Positions 33,935-45,437 of a stretch of DNA of 64,000 nt are shown piece after piece. Position 1 is the stretch's first letter, and every line of letters starts with the position of its first letter. The notes under the pieces were generated by a model, which did no database searches, was not told the DNA's origin, and saw nothing but the letters and a program-made list of their open reading frames with translations. Source of the DNA: Topomyia yanbarensis (taxonomy: Eukaryota > Arthropoda > Insecta > Diptera > Culicidae). The DNA lies in NCBI RefSeq assembly GCF_030247195.1, contig NC_080672.1:65389771-65453770 (forward strand), given 5' to 3'. The position numbers and the translations under genes were made by a program.

Positions 33935-34740
33935 ATCGCAAAGGGCTCGAGCGTTTGTACGTTAACGTGCTCGAGCGTGGGCGTTTGTATGTCACTTGTA
34001 CTAGCGTGTGTGTAACTTTGCTTGCATAAATTTGATTTTATAACCGTGTTTCCATTCACGTGTGTTCCTGGACGATCGCGCGGATCGTTAATTTGATACT
34101 TAACTTTCGGCATATGGTTCAACTGTTAGAAGAGACTGAGTTCTTCCACATCACTAATGTTCTCGGTCATGTCACCATAGAACGTGTTTTCTAGAGAATA
34201 TGAGCGTCATTTTTTATGGGTCCAACTGAAGGCATAGACCTAGGCTGCTAGGGTTGAGAGTAACGACTTACGGACGTAACCGATTCATAATTGCGCGAAC
34301 ACGAGCCTTTGAAAATTTATAAGTGCTGAAACGTTCACTTATTCACCGGGGCGTTATCCTGATTAAGGGATGGCGGGCGTAGGTATTCGTGAATGATTGT
34401 AAAAGGCTCAAGCGTTTGTATGTTAACGTGTTTGTCGCGTGTGCTAGCGTTTATGTAGCTTTACATGCTTAAATTCGGTTTTATAACCGTGTGATTATTC
34501 GCATATTCGCGTGTGTTTTTGAATGAATGCGCGAACAGTGACTCTAATGCCAAATTTTCAGTGTACGGTTCATATGCTAGAAGAGAATTCCCCCATATCA
34601 TCAGAGTTCCCGGTCAGGTCGCCATGGAACATGTGGTCTAGTGAATGTGAGCGACATTTTTTGGATTGGTCTATCCTAGGCTGCTAGGACTGAAAGCAGA
34701 GGCTTTCGGACGTAACGTTCACTCAATTACCTGGGTGGTT
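33935..34740 (+). repeat. Tandem repeat of about 450 bp, two diverged units
   Basis: GGCTC(A/G)AGCGTTTGTA-GTTAACGTG, TTTTATAACCGTG, GTTCTCGGTCATG / GTTCCCGGTCAGG and CCTAGGCTGCTAGG occur twice, about 450 bp apart (33940 and 34395 starts). The reverse complement of the same family is at 24590-25140. Confidence 0.65.
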
Positions 34741-35455
34741 TTATATTGGTGAGATCACAGGCTTAAGTATGTAAGGATAATTGCAATTGCATGTTCGGGG
34801 TTGTGACTAGGTTTGTGTTATCGCGAAGGCCACGAGCGATTGTTCGTTTTGAATAAGAGAGGTCGCGAGTGTACATGAGAGAATATGCAATTGATTGTGT
34901 CTGGAGCGAATCCAGTATTCTTATTTACGTATTGCTGTGGGTTGCATGTATTCGATTTGCACGAAAATCGATTTTGGGATCTCTCATATCGCTTGCTCAG
35001 TTGATGCGATATCCTGGACATGCATTGGTAGTTGCAAATCTTAAGAGGCTTGTTGAGCTCAATTCTCATACCAGATTTACGTCTTTGCGCTTCGATTATA
35101 CATGGCACAAAACATAAATTCTCTGCGCATTACCCAAATCGTGCGGCAATCTCTTCCCTGCTTCTGATTCAACTGTCCGTTGGAGAGATCTGTTCTTCTT
35201 CTCTCCAGAATCATTGTAAAATCGAAAATTGGTCAGAAAATAACAGCGTAGCTAATTTATCAGTGAAAAAACTAATTGTACTTCATAACTAGTGTTTTAG
35301 CTCCCAATTTAAAGAATTTGAATGTATCTCTTTATTACGTCAAAACATCCCGAAAGATGACTATTTTTTCGTGCTCTACAGCCAGTGTGCCTCGAGTTGC
35401 GTCACATGTTAAACTTTTTATTTTGAATTAATTCATTATTTTAGGTGCATGAATG
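34741..35455. other. No recognisable feature
   Basis: Small frames only; nothing supported. Confidence 0.3.
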
Positions 35456-35660
35456 ATAGAGACCCGGCCCGAACCCGACGGGTTCTATAAATTTAAGCTT
35501 CTCGGGTTCGGGTCGGTTCCGGGCTTTCAAATTTGGAAATTTCGGATTCGGGTTGGGTCCGGGTTTTTGCAATTTTGAACTTTCGGGCTCGCGTCGGGTT
35601 CGGGTTTTTCAAATTAGAAATGATCGGGGTCGGGTCGGGTTCGGGTTTTGAACAAAACAT
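35456..35660 (+). repeat. CGGGTTCGGG minisatellite element
   Basis: About four units of 45-55 bp alternate TTCGGGTCGGGTTCGGGTTT with an AT-rich spacer (TCAAATTTGGAAAT type). Left end AGAGACCCGGCCCGAACCCG. Same family as 39165-39440. Confidence 0.8.
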
Positions 35661-37128
35661 CTCAACCATTTCTTGATGTAGTTGGCGTCTGTACACAAAA
35701 CCCAGTCTCTTTTTGTAGTAGTGTATTATACTTCTTGATACGAATGGATGACACATATAACCGTACTAAATGTTAGCACATTTGAATCGCTAGAATTCGT
35801 CGTTGTTTTCTGGTGCTCAAATATTGTATTTTTTCATTCTTGAATACAATTCTCTCTCTTCAGATTCGCAAGCTACTCGAATTATTTTATTTTTTTAAAC
35901 GAACATTCATTTTAGAGTATTCAACAATACGTTTCAAATCTAAAATGTTTTTGCAATTTATTTTTCATGATAATTAGTAACAAACCAAGTCCACCTAAAT
36001 TTCTCGGAAAATATTGGTTCAACTTTCTATTATAAATTTCGATATGTACTTTAAAACTGATACTTAGGCCGCGGTTAGAGTAAACGCGTGAAACTCGGCT
36101 AAAGCCTACAGCAAATCGTATCTACAGCAAAGCGAGTGAAAATCTACGGGAAGTAGAGACAATAAAAAAAATAAAGGGTTGTGTACAGGACACGACCGCG
36201 GTGACATTAAAAATATAGCTTTTTTATCTATCACACATATCGACACACGTTCTTGTTCACTCGCCTGTTTTCATATGTTACAATTTGCTATATACCCTCC
36301 CCATTAAAACATAATTTATTGAAGGTCTTTTAACGGTAATCTATTAATTAATCAAGTATCTCACTAGGTGATTGGCATTATTTGGCTGATCCATCTAGTA
36401 AAAATAGGCTGGTCTGGTGTGATGAGGAAACCCACGCCCGCCAACGGAAATATACAGATTCTCCATAAAATATGAAATTTCATTTTCCATTTAAATTTTC
36501 AATAATGTACTAATGAACTTAAGTAAACAATCTTAAGTGTAAGTATTTCTTGATCGATTAGTGGTGGAAAAATGAAATTATTTGATAAATTACATTGTTA
36601 TGCAACTTTCGCACTACCAGTTAAAACGGGTTTTTATGCTATCTTGGTGACATTTTTCTTGTTGCTAATTATTAAAACGTGTTATAACTCTGTAGTGTAA
36701 ACATTGTATTATTAAACCAATTCTGCAGCGTTTTATGTTATATATATGTTTTATGTGGTAATAGGACTGACATAATTATATCTTCAGTACAGCGGTTTGT
36801 TTCATAATTTAAAACAGATTTATTTTAAAATTTAAATTAGTATACCCAACCGTATTTGTTGTATACCTTAAAACGCAATTAGAACTGTGTTTTAAATACA
36901 TAGGGTAGGACAGATGTTCTGACTGGTTAAACTGGGAAAACAATTTTAAGTCCAGTAACGCTTAAGACATGGCTTGAATTTGAATCGAAAAAGAACACCC
37001 GCTTCAACTGCTGCTGGGACGGTAAGTTCTGTTTTAAAATTTTCCGTTGTGTGCAGTACGAAACAAAAGTGTTTGAAATTAGAAAACAAAAAGTTCTGCT
37101 GGGAATGTGATTGTTTCCGATGCAATTA
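35661..37128. other. AT-rich DNA, no supported feature
   Basis: No frame, RNA gene or internal repeat match that I can defend. Confidence 0.3.
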
Positions 37129-37243
37129 CACTCAGATTTTTCACGCAGGGGATACAGGCCGTGTAAATGAAAACCGCGTAAATTTAAAAAACGCGTTAAT
37201 GAAAACCGCGTAAATTTCAAAATCCGCGTGAAAAACCTGAGTG
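37129..37243. mobile_element. 115-bp MITE with TA duplication
   Basis: CACTCAGATTTTTCACGC at the left is inverted at the right (GCGTGAAAAACCTGAGTG) with one mismatch; TA flanks both ends. The inside carries AAAACCGCGTAAATTT twice. Confidence 0.75.
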
Positions 37244-37544
37244 TACTCTCCTATATAAAATACTACGCTGCTGAACAGTGCAATAACTACAGAAGCACGT
37301 TGTCAGATGCCTTACTGATAAAAAACATATAACCGAAATATGAAACATGAAAACCAATTGGCTCTTTACCCTACGCAGCTACAAAGCGCCGTAAACATGG
37401 ATTAACAAGTTACAACGCACACGCATGCATAAAAATAAATATATTTTTTTCAATCGCAACACTCTTAAGCAGCACACACCGTATTGAATTAAATCCAAAC
37501 CACCCCGCCCACCCACTTTGCAAATCATTCTGTAACACCATGCT

Positions 37545-37865
37545 GGTACCCGACAAATCCGCACACGGCCACCGCTGCCGAAAATGCATAGCGTCTACCG
37601 CTTATTGTAGTGCCCAGACGCTGCAGCCATGATCTTACCCGTTCGACATAAGAACAAAAACTGATTCAAACGGGTACGCGTCACCTCTATTTATAAACTA
37701 ACCGTATATGGTTTAGTCACTTAGGTGCGAGTGTGTGCAAATGCCAACGTTACCGAAAATCGATAGCGCTTATTGCATCGCCCGGAGACGACGTTGCTCG
37801 TGTGGGATAAGAGCAACAACTGATTTAAACGGACATGCGTTGCTTCTATTTATGACTTTTCGTGT
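37545..37865 (+). repeat. Diverged tandem pair, about 182-bp period
   Basis: CCGAAAAT-CATAGCG, CGCTTATTG, ACTGATT-AAACGG and TTCTATTTAT-type blocks occur near 37577-37695 and 37754-37860. Two units only. Confidence 0.5.
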
Positions 37866-39164
37866 TTCATTGAGCAACTAAGCTGCCCTCTTTTGACGGC
37901 TGTGTCTGAGAAATCTGCCTCACGAATGGTATTTTTCCCGTTTTTGTGAACTTTTTAATTTTACCAATTTCCAAAAGTCTACTTTTATTGGGGAGATATT
38001 AAATTATTACCAATATTTAAGTTAGGTGTTTCTGAATCGGTTGGTGTATGAATGATTAAAATCCATCTAGTAATATCGGAGTTATAAGCGTGCAAACCTT
38101 ACATAGTTTCGTTACATGGGAGATAGTTTAGATTTTAGAATGACACCTAGCCCCAGATAGTGGAGTAAGACATTTTTAATGTCAAAACTATCTATTGATC
38201 CGCTCCTGATTGGTCGTTTTGATAGTCGCGAGAAATCGAAAAGTGGGTGTCGCGAATATACTGAATAGTAGTACTTTTTGCTACATATTGAATTATAATT
38301 GTTTTAACTATGTATATTATAAATAGAAACATGAATTAAAATGATAATTAAATTTCAAGGCAGCACGATTTGTATATTCTTGGCATAGTTGCGATCCACG
38401 AGATGCTTTTCGACCATTGACTACAAAGACAAATTCCCATATATTGAACTCACAGATTGTCAGATTGTCCCCGGGCTGGGCCGTTGCATGATCCGGATTT
38501 CTTCATGAAAATATATGAATTTCCACGCTCTTGAGGAATTCATCGCAAATTGTGTGTTCTGTTGAAGCCATTGACGGATTTTTTAAAGTTTGGAGTCGTT
38601 CCGAAAGCTCCGTTGGAGATGTCGAAGCATCTCTACTGGCGCGCTTACCGTATAATCTGCAGCAAAATATAACTTAGATACCCCATCATAGATAGTCCTA
38701 ACGCTAATGATGTGACATAAAAAACGCGTCAGAGAATCTTGATTGACACCCTTCGACACAAGTTTGACCGTACCAACCAGTAATAAATTATACATATCTA
38801 CCTTTTCAAGAATGATTTTTGATAAAGAATTAGAAATTTTGGTTAAGTGCGACGGGCAAGGTTGTTTGAAACTGTCACCATTAAGCTTTTTGTTTCCCCT
38901 AGAGTTAGCCACCGATTTATCCTGATTTCCAATTAAGATATCGACGATTTCTCAGAACATTACAAATTGGATGTTCAATAATAGTCAATATAAATGCGAA
39001 TTTTACTCGCCAGTGATTCGTTTTGCCATAGACAGATATAACTCAATGCGTATGGTGATTCGAATGATTCTACTACTCTTAGATGAGCCTTGGGTCCAGC
39101 TCGGGTGCCTAAAATTAGAAAGCTTCGAGATGTTTGGTTGATTCTCCGTACTAGCAATTGGGTT
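37866..39164. other. Mostly unrecognised DNA with one open frame on minus
   Basis: The minus strand from 38950 to 38583 is open for about 120 codons (contains NQDKSVANSRGNKKLNGDS near its N-terminus and VDMYNLLLVGTVKLVSKG in the middle) and ends at TAA. No conserved motif is recognised and no good ATG start exists: the nearest upstream initiator is GTG. It could be a fragment of a gene or chance. Confidence 0.2.
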
Positions 39165-39440
39165 CGGATCGGGTTTCTCAAATTTTAAATTTTCGAGTCG
39201 GGTTCGGGTTTTCAAATTTTAAAATTCTCCGGGTCGGGTCGGGTTCGGGTTTTACAAAATTTTCATTCTCGGGTGCGGGTCGTGTCCGGATTTTTCAATT
39301 TTAAAATTTTCGGGCTCGGGTCGGGTTCGGGTTTTTCAAATTTTATAATTTCGGGCTCGGGTCGGGTTCGGGGTTTTCAATTTTGAAGCTCTCGGGTTCG
39401 GGTCGGGCTCGGGTTCGAAAAAATTGAAACCCGACCATCT
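39165..39440 (+). repeat. CGGGTTCGGG minisatellite element, six units
   Basis: Six units of about 45 bp: CGGGTCGGGTTCGGGTTTT plus the AT-rich spacer TCAAATTTTAAAATT. It ends GAAACCCGACCATCTCTAAT. It lies immediately 3' of the histone H2A relic on the minus strand and has replaced its downstream region. Confidence 0.85.
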
Positions 39441-39514
39441 CTAATGAATGAGTATAGAATCCGTTTCCTGCCAGGAGTATAAAACCATCGTTTCAGCTGC
39501 CAACAAAGAAAAAC

Positions 39515-39819
39515 TTAATTCTTTTCGGTCTGCTTTGGCAGCAGAGTATATTGGATGTTAGACAACACTCCGTCCTGAGCAATGGTTACGCCGAAGAGCA
39601 ATTTGTTTAGATTTTCGTAACTTTGAACGGCTATCTGAAGCTGACGAGCTCCAATATTTTAACAGTGATATATGTCAATACGGCCGTCAATTGGCCGGAT
39701 GCTTTGGCGTATTAGCCCTTTCTCAGCAGACGGTGAGTTCGGCCAGCAGGAAACTGGAACGCAACACAAAATGAGCGGGACTTTGGTTCCCTTTTTCTTC
39801 ATTTACCGCAGCCAGACAT
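39515..39819 (-). pseudogene. Histone H2A pseudogene
   Basis: Read on minus from ATG (39817-39819): MSGCGK, stop, RKREPKSRS, FQFPAGRTHRLLRKG, stop, YAK. A deletion and frameshift of the central helix follow, then [43 protein letters not shown] and a TAA at 39515-39517. These match the start (SGRGK), KSRS, the LQFPVGRIHRLLRKGNYA core, the RHLQLAIRNDEELNKLL block and the GVTIAQGGVLPNIQ tail of H2A. About 24 central residues are missing and two in-frame stops are present. H2A is a nucleosome core subunit; this copy cannot encode one. No 3' stem-loop is left. Confidence 0.93.
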
Positions 39820-39878
39820 ATCGAGCGTATGTGTGGTGTAGCCAGCGTGAATCATGTCACACTCGTATTTGACCCCGG

Positions 39879-39885
39879 TTTTATA
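39879..39885 (-). promoter_or_regulatory. TATA box upstream of the H2A relic
   Basis: GAGTATAAAACCGGGG on the minus strand lies about 60 bp before the relic's ATG, the usual layout of a replication-dependent histone promoter. It indicates that the relic came from a genomic copy, not a retroposed mRNA. Confidence 0.65.
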
Positions 39886-39938
39886 CTCGGACCAGTTTAC
39901 GTTTGAAGCCAAATGGGCTGGCCATCGAATGAAATCAA

Positions 39939-40409
39939 ACTAATAATTCATTTTTTTGGTGTTTGACTGAAGTGCCAATACCTTATTTAGGATAGGTGAT
40001 ATCCAACGGGGGAAAACGATCGAAAATGGTGAGTGAAGCTAAGCAATCATGTGAAAAAAATTCCCCCAGAGGCGATATTCGCTCCCGTCATACCTCTGTT
40101 CACTGGGCAAGAGACCAGAAATCGACAGTCTTCATTAGCTCTGTCACCCACCGAAGTACGATGGGTAATTAACTAAAAATTAGACATCAGACAATAATAA
40201 AAATCCGGGCCTTGGTATCTGGTGGGGAAATTAAATAGATCAAATGTGTTTCGGTGGTCAGCTGCCGTTGTGTGTGATTCTCTCTTTGCAGGCAGGGTAC
40301 GATCACCGTCGCCAGTGGGATAATCATATGTTCTTTCTGTGATGTCATCATACCCAGGGATAACATAAGGGTTAGTGTATTGGGCCGGAGTCTTAAACCC
40401 GTTTTTCTC
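39939..40409. mobile_element. SINE-like palindromic element (same family as 44106-45767)
   Basis: Left end CTAATAATTCATTTTTTTGG, then ATATCCAACGGGGG. Right part GTGTGTGATTC, GATCACCGTCGCCAGTGGG and GGGCCGGAGTCT. GAAATCAA occurs at both borders (39931-39938, 40410-40417), a possible 8-bp TSD. Its middle (CACCCACCGAAGTACGATGG) is inverted relative to the 500-bp units at 44107. It lies just upstream of the H2A relic promoter. Confidence 0.65.
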
Positions 40410-40417
40410 GAAATCAA

Positions 40418-42028
40418 TATTTTGTCACTTAGTCCGGTCTGACTTAACACCGACCAGTTGGTAAAGGATTTATTCCATGTATATGTTTCTTTCCTCCCAT
40501 TGGAAATTTAAATTATAGTTGGCGGGCAAAAATTTCAAAATTCTTTTGAGTGGTTTGATAACGCTGATAAGGGCTAAATTGTTTACCAACTAAAATATTC
40601 TCCGCGTGGTAGATTTTTGGCCTCATTGGCCATGGTTACTAGCGCGAAGCTGTACAAACTAATCCATGGAGACGAATGATTATTAGAATTCGCATATATC
40701 TTCTCTCTTGGTGCTGACATGGAGTCTCCATACATCTGATAAGTTTGGCTGACTTGCTGAAACCGACTGAAATCACAATTCATTCTCTTCAAGATTTGCG
40801 GCTCGGTACATGAAATTAGCGGGAACCAATCAAGGACGAGCTTTTTTTTTTTTTTTTTAATTGCCCACCACACTCCCCCACACCAAAGAACTCATACAAG
40901 AGCCCCCTGGTAGTGGACGCAACTTGTCTCAGCCCATGAACAATGGCAACAAAAACAAACAAAACAAATAAAACAAACTGAGCTGAGACAGACATTTATT
41001 GATGTGCAATTAGTTTAAGATAATTAACTAAGGTGGAATCCCAGTGGAAATAGATTTCCTGTTAAGGGATCCACATTATAAATTAAATTAAAGTTAAATA
41101 CTGCTGACGGATGTTTACATTAAATTACAAAACAATATCATTAATTAAATATTTCGTTAAGCCTATGTTTAAAGTACTGTTTCAATCTAGCCTTGAAGAT
41201 GGTACGATTGTCGATTCTCTGAAAATTCAATTGTTCCGTGTATGTATACTACCTTCCACTATCGGAAATGAAAATGATGGCTTCTGGTAGTAGCACGTAA
41301 CAACACAAACTGATTTATTGAACAGCCATTTACAGCTATGAAATATTTCTTTCTCGTAATTGAATAGTCCTCCGTTCTTTCCAAGCAGCCAAATATGAAT
41401 GATAATAGAAACGAATCTGTAGTGGACCTATATTTGAAACTTTTCATCATGTAAGTGTTCGCTTGGTGCACCATATTGACGGCTCTGACCGAGATGAGCT
41501 GGAAAATTTCACTTTTTCCTAGTAATTTTTAAAAAGATTTTTCGAAACAAAGTTTTTTCGCTAATAATGCATGTTACACATACTCCAAATTTTAATACAA
41601 TATTGCTGATTATGTTTACCACAAAATGGCGAAAAAATTGACTAATTCCATGCAGTACAACAAAAGATACAAACGTTCCAAACCTTACACGACTTTTATC
41701 CGTGAATGTTGAAAGGAGGCTCCTATATTGAAAGATAAGTTGATAGTTTTGAAAAAATTAGCTTGCTGTACGGAAAAAAAATCTGTTATACAATAAATTC
41801 ACGATTTCGTAAACTGAACCATTTACGAAAGCCGTGACCAATTTCCTGCATTTATTAATAAAAACCTCGTATTCCAGAAACTATTTGTGTTTCTAGGAAA
41901 CTTCCACGCCCCGGGTATATATATGGCGTTACGTTCGAGTATTTGGTTGTGTTACTGTTGCTATTCCCTGGACATGCTTAGTTTTCGTTATGATTTTTGT
42001 TCACAATTTGGGAACACAGCCGGCAGTT
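40418..42028. other. Mostly unrecognised DNA with a poly-T run
   Basis: A T-run at 40842-40858 and the dispersed repeat at 41380-41745 are the only features seen. CCATGGTTACTAGCG near 40632 weakly resembles the flank of H3 relic B at 55870-55895. Confidence 0.35.
41380..41745 (+). repeat. Dispersed repeat shared with 57590-57930
   Basis: TGTAGTGGACCTAT, ACTTTTCAT, TGACGGCTCTG, GAAAATTTTCACTTTT-type, GCATGTTA-ACATACT-CAAATTTTAATACA and CCTATATTGAAAG recur in order at 57590-57930. The end part also resembles 55310-55500. Confidence 0.65.
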
Positions 42029-42041
42029 AAACGATGTTTAT

Positions 42042-42208
42042 TTTTTTTATTTCGATTATAGAGGTTTTAACCTTAAGGTCATTCGCCTCTTCTGGTTAGA
42101 AAAATCTCTTATGAAAAATTTCTAATTTCTATGTGCGGGGTCGGGACTCGAAACCAGGTGCGCTGCGTACAAGGCAATCGATTTACCAACTACGCTACGC
42201 CCACCTCC
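42042..42208 (-). mobile_element. tRNA-derived SINE, full length, 13-bp TSD
   Basis: Flanked by AAACGATGTTTAT at 42029-42041 and 42209-42221. On minus the head GGAGGTGGGCGTAGCGTAG holds the A-box (TAGCGTAGTTGGTAAATC) and the B-box is GGTTTCGAGTCC. The tail is A/T-rich. This is the most complete of the three copies of this SINE in the window (others at 26875 and 61373). Confidence 0.92.
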
Positions 42209-42221
42209 AAACGATGTTTAT

Positions 42222-43010
42222 GATTTCAGGAGTTTATTCGCGTTTTTCGTGATTTCTCTTCACGTTACCGTGATATTTTATTCAACAGTTTCCCATCGGA
42301 TTTTTTTCTGTTAGACTAGCGGGATTTACGTTCATGATTGCTGAATCTAGGTCCCAATTTTCGTAATTTCTATTCACGTTATTGTGATATTTTAGCCATA
42401 AGTAGAATGGTTCATGTTTATGATTATTAGACCTCTCCACATTTTGAAAAAGTTTTGAAATATACATGGGTCAGCTCAAATTTTTGTTCTAGGTGTGAAT
42501 TTAAGAACTTTCGCCAAAAATGGCTTAATTTGAACATGATTTAGAGGTGTCTCCAATCAAAAATTGTGGAGAGGTCTAATGATTTTAGTATCTTAGTCAC
42601 GATTTTTGATATTTTAATCACGAGTAATGTGATATGTTCATAATTTCAGGAACTTTGTCATGAATTTCACAATTTCTATTCACATTGTCGTGATGTTTTT
42701 GGCGCGAGTAGAGATTTATGTTAATTTATGTTTATAATTTCAGGATCTTAGTTGATATTTTTGTATTTTTTGATCACGATATCGTAATATTTTATTCTAG
42801 AGCTTCCTTTCGAATTTAACCCGTGGAGTAATGTTATATTCATGATATCAGCAGTTTTATCATGATATTCGTAATTTCTCTTCGTGTCATCACGAACTGT
42901 TATCTATTAGTTCATAATCGTATTTTTAACTCGGAGTATCGTGACAATATGAAGTCATAAAAGTGTGAGTGATTCGCAGAATTCTGATCTGTGAATATCA
43001 CAAACACAAT
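42222..43010. repeat. Degenerate CACGAT/TCGTGATATT repeat region
   Basis: Variants of TTTCAGGA, TTCGTAATTTCTATTCACGTT and GTGATATTTTA recur about every 80-110 bp. It is interrupted by a SINE (just before) and a MITE (42429-42576). Too degenerate to define a unit. Confidence 0.5.
42429..42576. mobile_element. 148-bp MITE with TA duplication
   Basis: GACCTCTCCACA and TGTGGAGAGGTC form the ends, flanked by TA. A second copy in inverse orientation is at 61930-62064, sharing CATGGGTCAGCTC and GGTGTCTCCAATCAAAAA sequences. Confidence 0.8.
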
Positions 43011-43294
43011 ATGTGGTACTCAGCGTAGTTCTCGTTTTCTGTCGAGACATCATGCTGAACCTTAAACGATGTTCGAGGTCCTAAGAATTTCGTTATATCT
43101 ACTGTTCGTTCCTAGTACTGGTCGCTAGCAGCTGGACAACTCATAAAAAGTGCATGGAACAAAAATGATTCCACAAATAACATTCCAAATTTTGTGAAAG
43201 AGTTCAGTTGAAAATATCATTACAATGTTGCATAAAATTGAAAATGATTAGGGATATCTTCTAAATATCACAAGTACACAAAATAGATCGTAAA

Positions 43295-44050
43295 TAATGT
43301 ACTAGGAATGATGAATTAGTTCATGAATCCATGAATAATATTTAATGATTTTGTGAACTATTTGACGAGCACGAATGGTCAGACGTGATTATTCTACTAG
43401 GAATGATGAGCCAGCTCATGAACACAAGGAAACTATTTTATGAATTCGTGAACCTTTTCACGAGCACGAATGGTAAGTCGTGATTATTCCACTAGGTATC
43501 ATGAACCAGTACGAATATATGAATAATATATCATTACTTTGTGAACTATTTCACGAGCACGGATATATTAGGAGTCATAAATCAGTTCACAAATACATGA
43601 ATAATACTTCATGACTTAGTGAGCTGATTCACGAGCATGAATAGTAATTCGTGACTATTATACTAGGATTCATGAACTAGTTCACGAATACATGAATATT
43701 TTATAATTTTGCGATTTATTTCACTAGCACGCAGTTGTGACTATTATAGTAGGAATCCTAATTCAGTTCACGAATATATGAATAATATTTTACAATTTCG
43801 TGAACTATTTCACAAGCACGACTTACCATTCGTGAAATATTAAACTAGGTAACCATGAACCAGATAACGAATGCATGAATATTTTATAATTTTGTGAGCT
43901 ACTTCACGAGCACGGGTACTGTATCGTGACTAATATATTAGGAATGATGAATTAGTTCTCGAGGATCGAATGGATTCATGAATAAAATTCCGTTCCAAGT
44001 TTCGTGAAATAGCTCTCGAGAAAATATCCAGAATATTTGGATTTTGTGAA
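43295..44050 (+). repeat. Degenerate tandem repeat, about 75-105-bp period, eight units
   Basis: CTAGGAATGATGAA-CAGTTCA, CATGAATAATATTT, GTGAACTATTTCACGAGCACG and CGTGACTATTATA recur with starts near 43305, 43399, 43491, 43567, 43670, 43748, 43844 and 43940. CACGA/TCGTG pairs make each unit partly palindromic. Confidence 0.7.
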
Positions 44051-44106
44051 CAAATGCTCCTGAGTCTTTGAATTACATCAGTCAACTTTTGGTTTTATGA
44101 GTAATC

Positions 44107-45430
44107 TAATAATTCAATTTTTTTGGTCTTTTGGCTTAAGTGCCAATACCTTATTTAGGACTGGTGGTATCCAACGGGGAAAAACGATCGGAAATGGTGA
44201 GTGAAGCTAAGCAATCATGTGAAAAAAATTCACCACCCAGAGGCGAGACTCGAACCCGCAACCTTTGAGACTCCGGCCCAATGCACTAACCCTTATGCTA
44301 TCCCTGGGTATGGTGACATCCCAGAAAGAACATATGATTATCCCACTGGCGACGGTGATCGTACCCTGCCTGCAAAGCGAGGAATCACACACAATGGCAG
44401 CTGATCACCCCAACACATTTGATCTATTTAATTTCCCCGCTAGATACCAAGGCCCGGGTTTTTATAATCGTCTGATGTCTAATTTTTTTAGTTCATTACC
44501 CATCGTACTTCGGTGGGTGACAGAGCTAATGAAGACTGTCGATTTCTGGTCCCTTGCCCAGTGAACAGAGGTATGACGGGAGCGAACCCGCCCGTTCGAA
44601 TTAAACTAATAATTCAATTTTTTTGGTCTTTTGGCTTAAGTGCCAATACCTTATTTAGGACTGGTGGTATCCAACGGGGAAAAACGATCGGAAATGGTGA
44701 GTGAAGCTAAGCAATCATGTGAAAAAAATTCACCACCCAGAGGCGAGACTCGAACCCGCAACCTTTGAGACTCCGGCCCAATGCACTAACCCTTATGCTA
44801 TCCCTGGGTATGGTGACATCCCAGAAAGAACATATGATTATCCCACTGGCGACGGTGATCGTACCCTGCCTGCAAAGCGAGGAATCACACACAATGGCAG
44901 CTGATCACCCCAACACATTTGATCTATTTAATTTCCCCGCTAGATACCAAGGCCCGGGTTTTTATAATCGTCTGATGTCTAATTTTTTTAGTTCATTACC
45001 CATCGTACTTCGGTGGGTGACAGAGCTAATGAAGACTGTCGATTTCTGGTCCCTTGCCCAGTGAACAGAGGTATGACGGGAGCGAACCCGCCCGTTCGAA
45101 TTAAACTAATAATTCAATTTTTTTGGTCTTTTGGCTTAAGTGCCAATACCTTATTTAGGACTGGTGGTATCCAACGGGGAAAAACGATCGGAAATGGTGA
45201 GTGAAGCTAAGCAATCATGTGAAAAAAATTCACCACCCAGAGGCGAGACTCGAACCCGCAACCTTTGAGACTCCGGCCTAATGCACTAACCCTTATGCTA
45301 TCCCTGGGTATGGTGACATCCCAGAAAGAACATATGATTATCCCACTGGCGACGGTGATCGTACCCTGCCTGCAAAGCGAGGAATCACACACAATGGCAG
45401 CTGATCACCCCAACACATTTGATCTATTTA
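44107..45430 (-). repeat. 2.65 direct 500-bp units
   Basis: Each unit starts TAATAATTCAATTTTTTTGG and contains ATCCAACGGGGAAAAACGAT, AGGCGAGACTCGAACCCGC, GACGGTGATCGTACCCTGCC and CATCGTACTTCGGTGGGTGA. A second tRNA-like block (GGGAGCGAACCCGCCCG) lies near each unit end, so each unit has two candidate Pol III B-boxes. Confidence 0.9.
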
Positions 45431-45437
45431 AATTAGA

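Noticed and set aside
38583..38950. A minus-strand frame of about 120 codons as a real gene
   Set aside because: No family recognised and no ATG start. Kept only as a note in the feature list.
40560..40860. Possible further histone remnant on minus
   Set aside because: A short match to the flank of H3 relic B exists (CCATGGTTACTAGCG region), but no histone residues could be aligned.
43295..45430. CRISPR-like regular repeats
   Set aside because: Units are long, degenerate or nearly identical throughout, with no short conserved repeat plus unique spacers, and the genome is eukaryotic.
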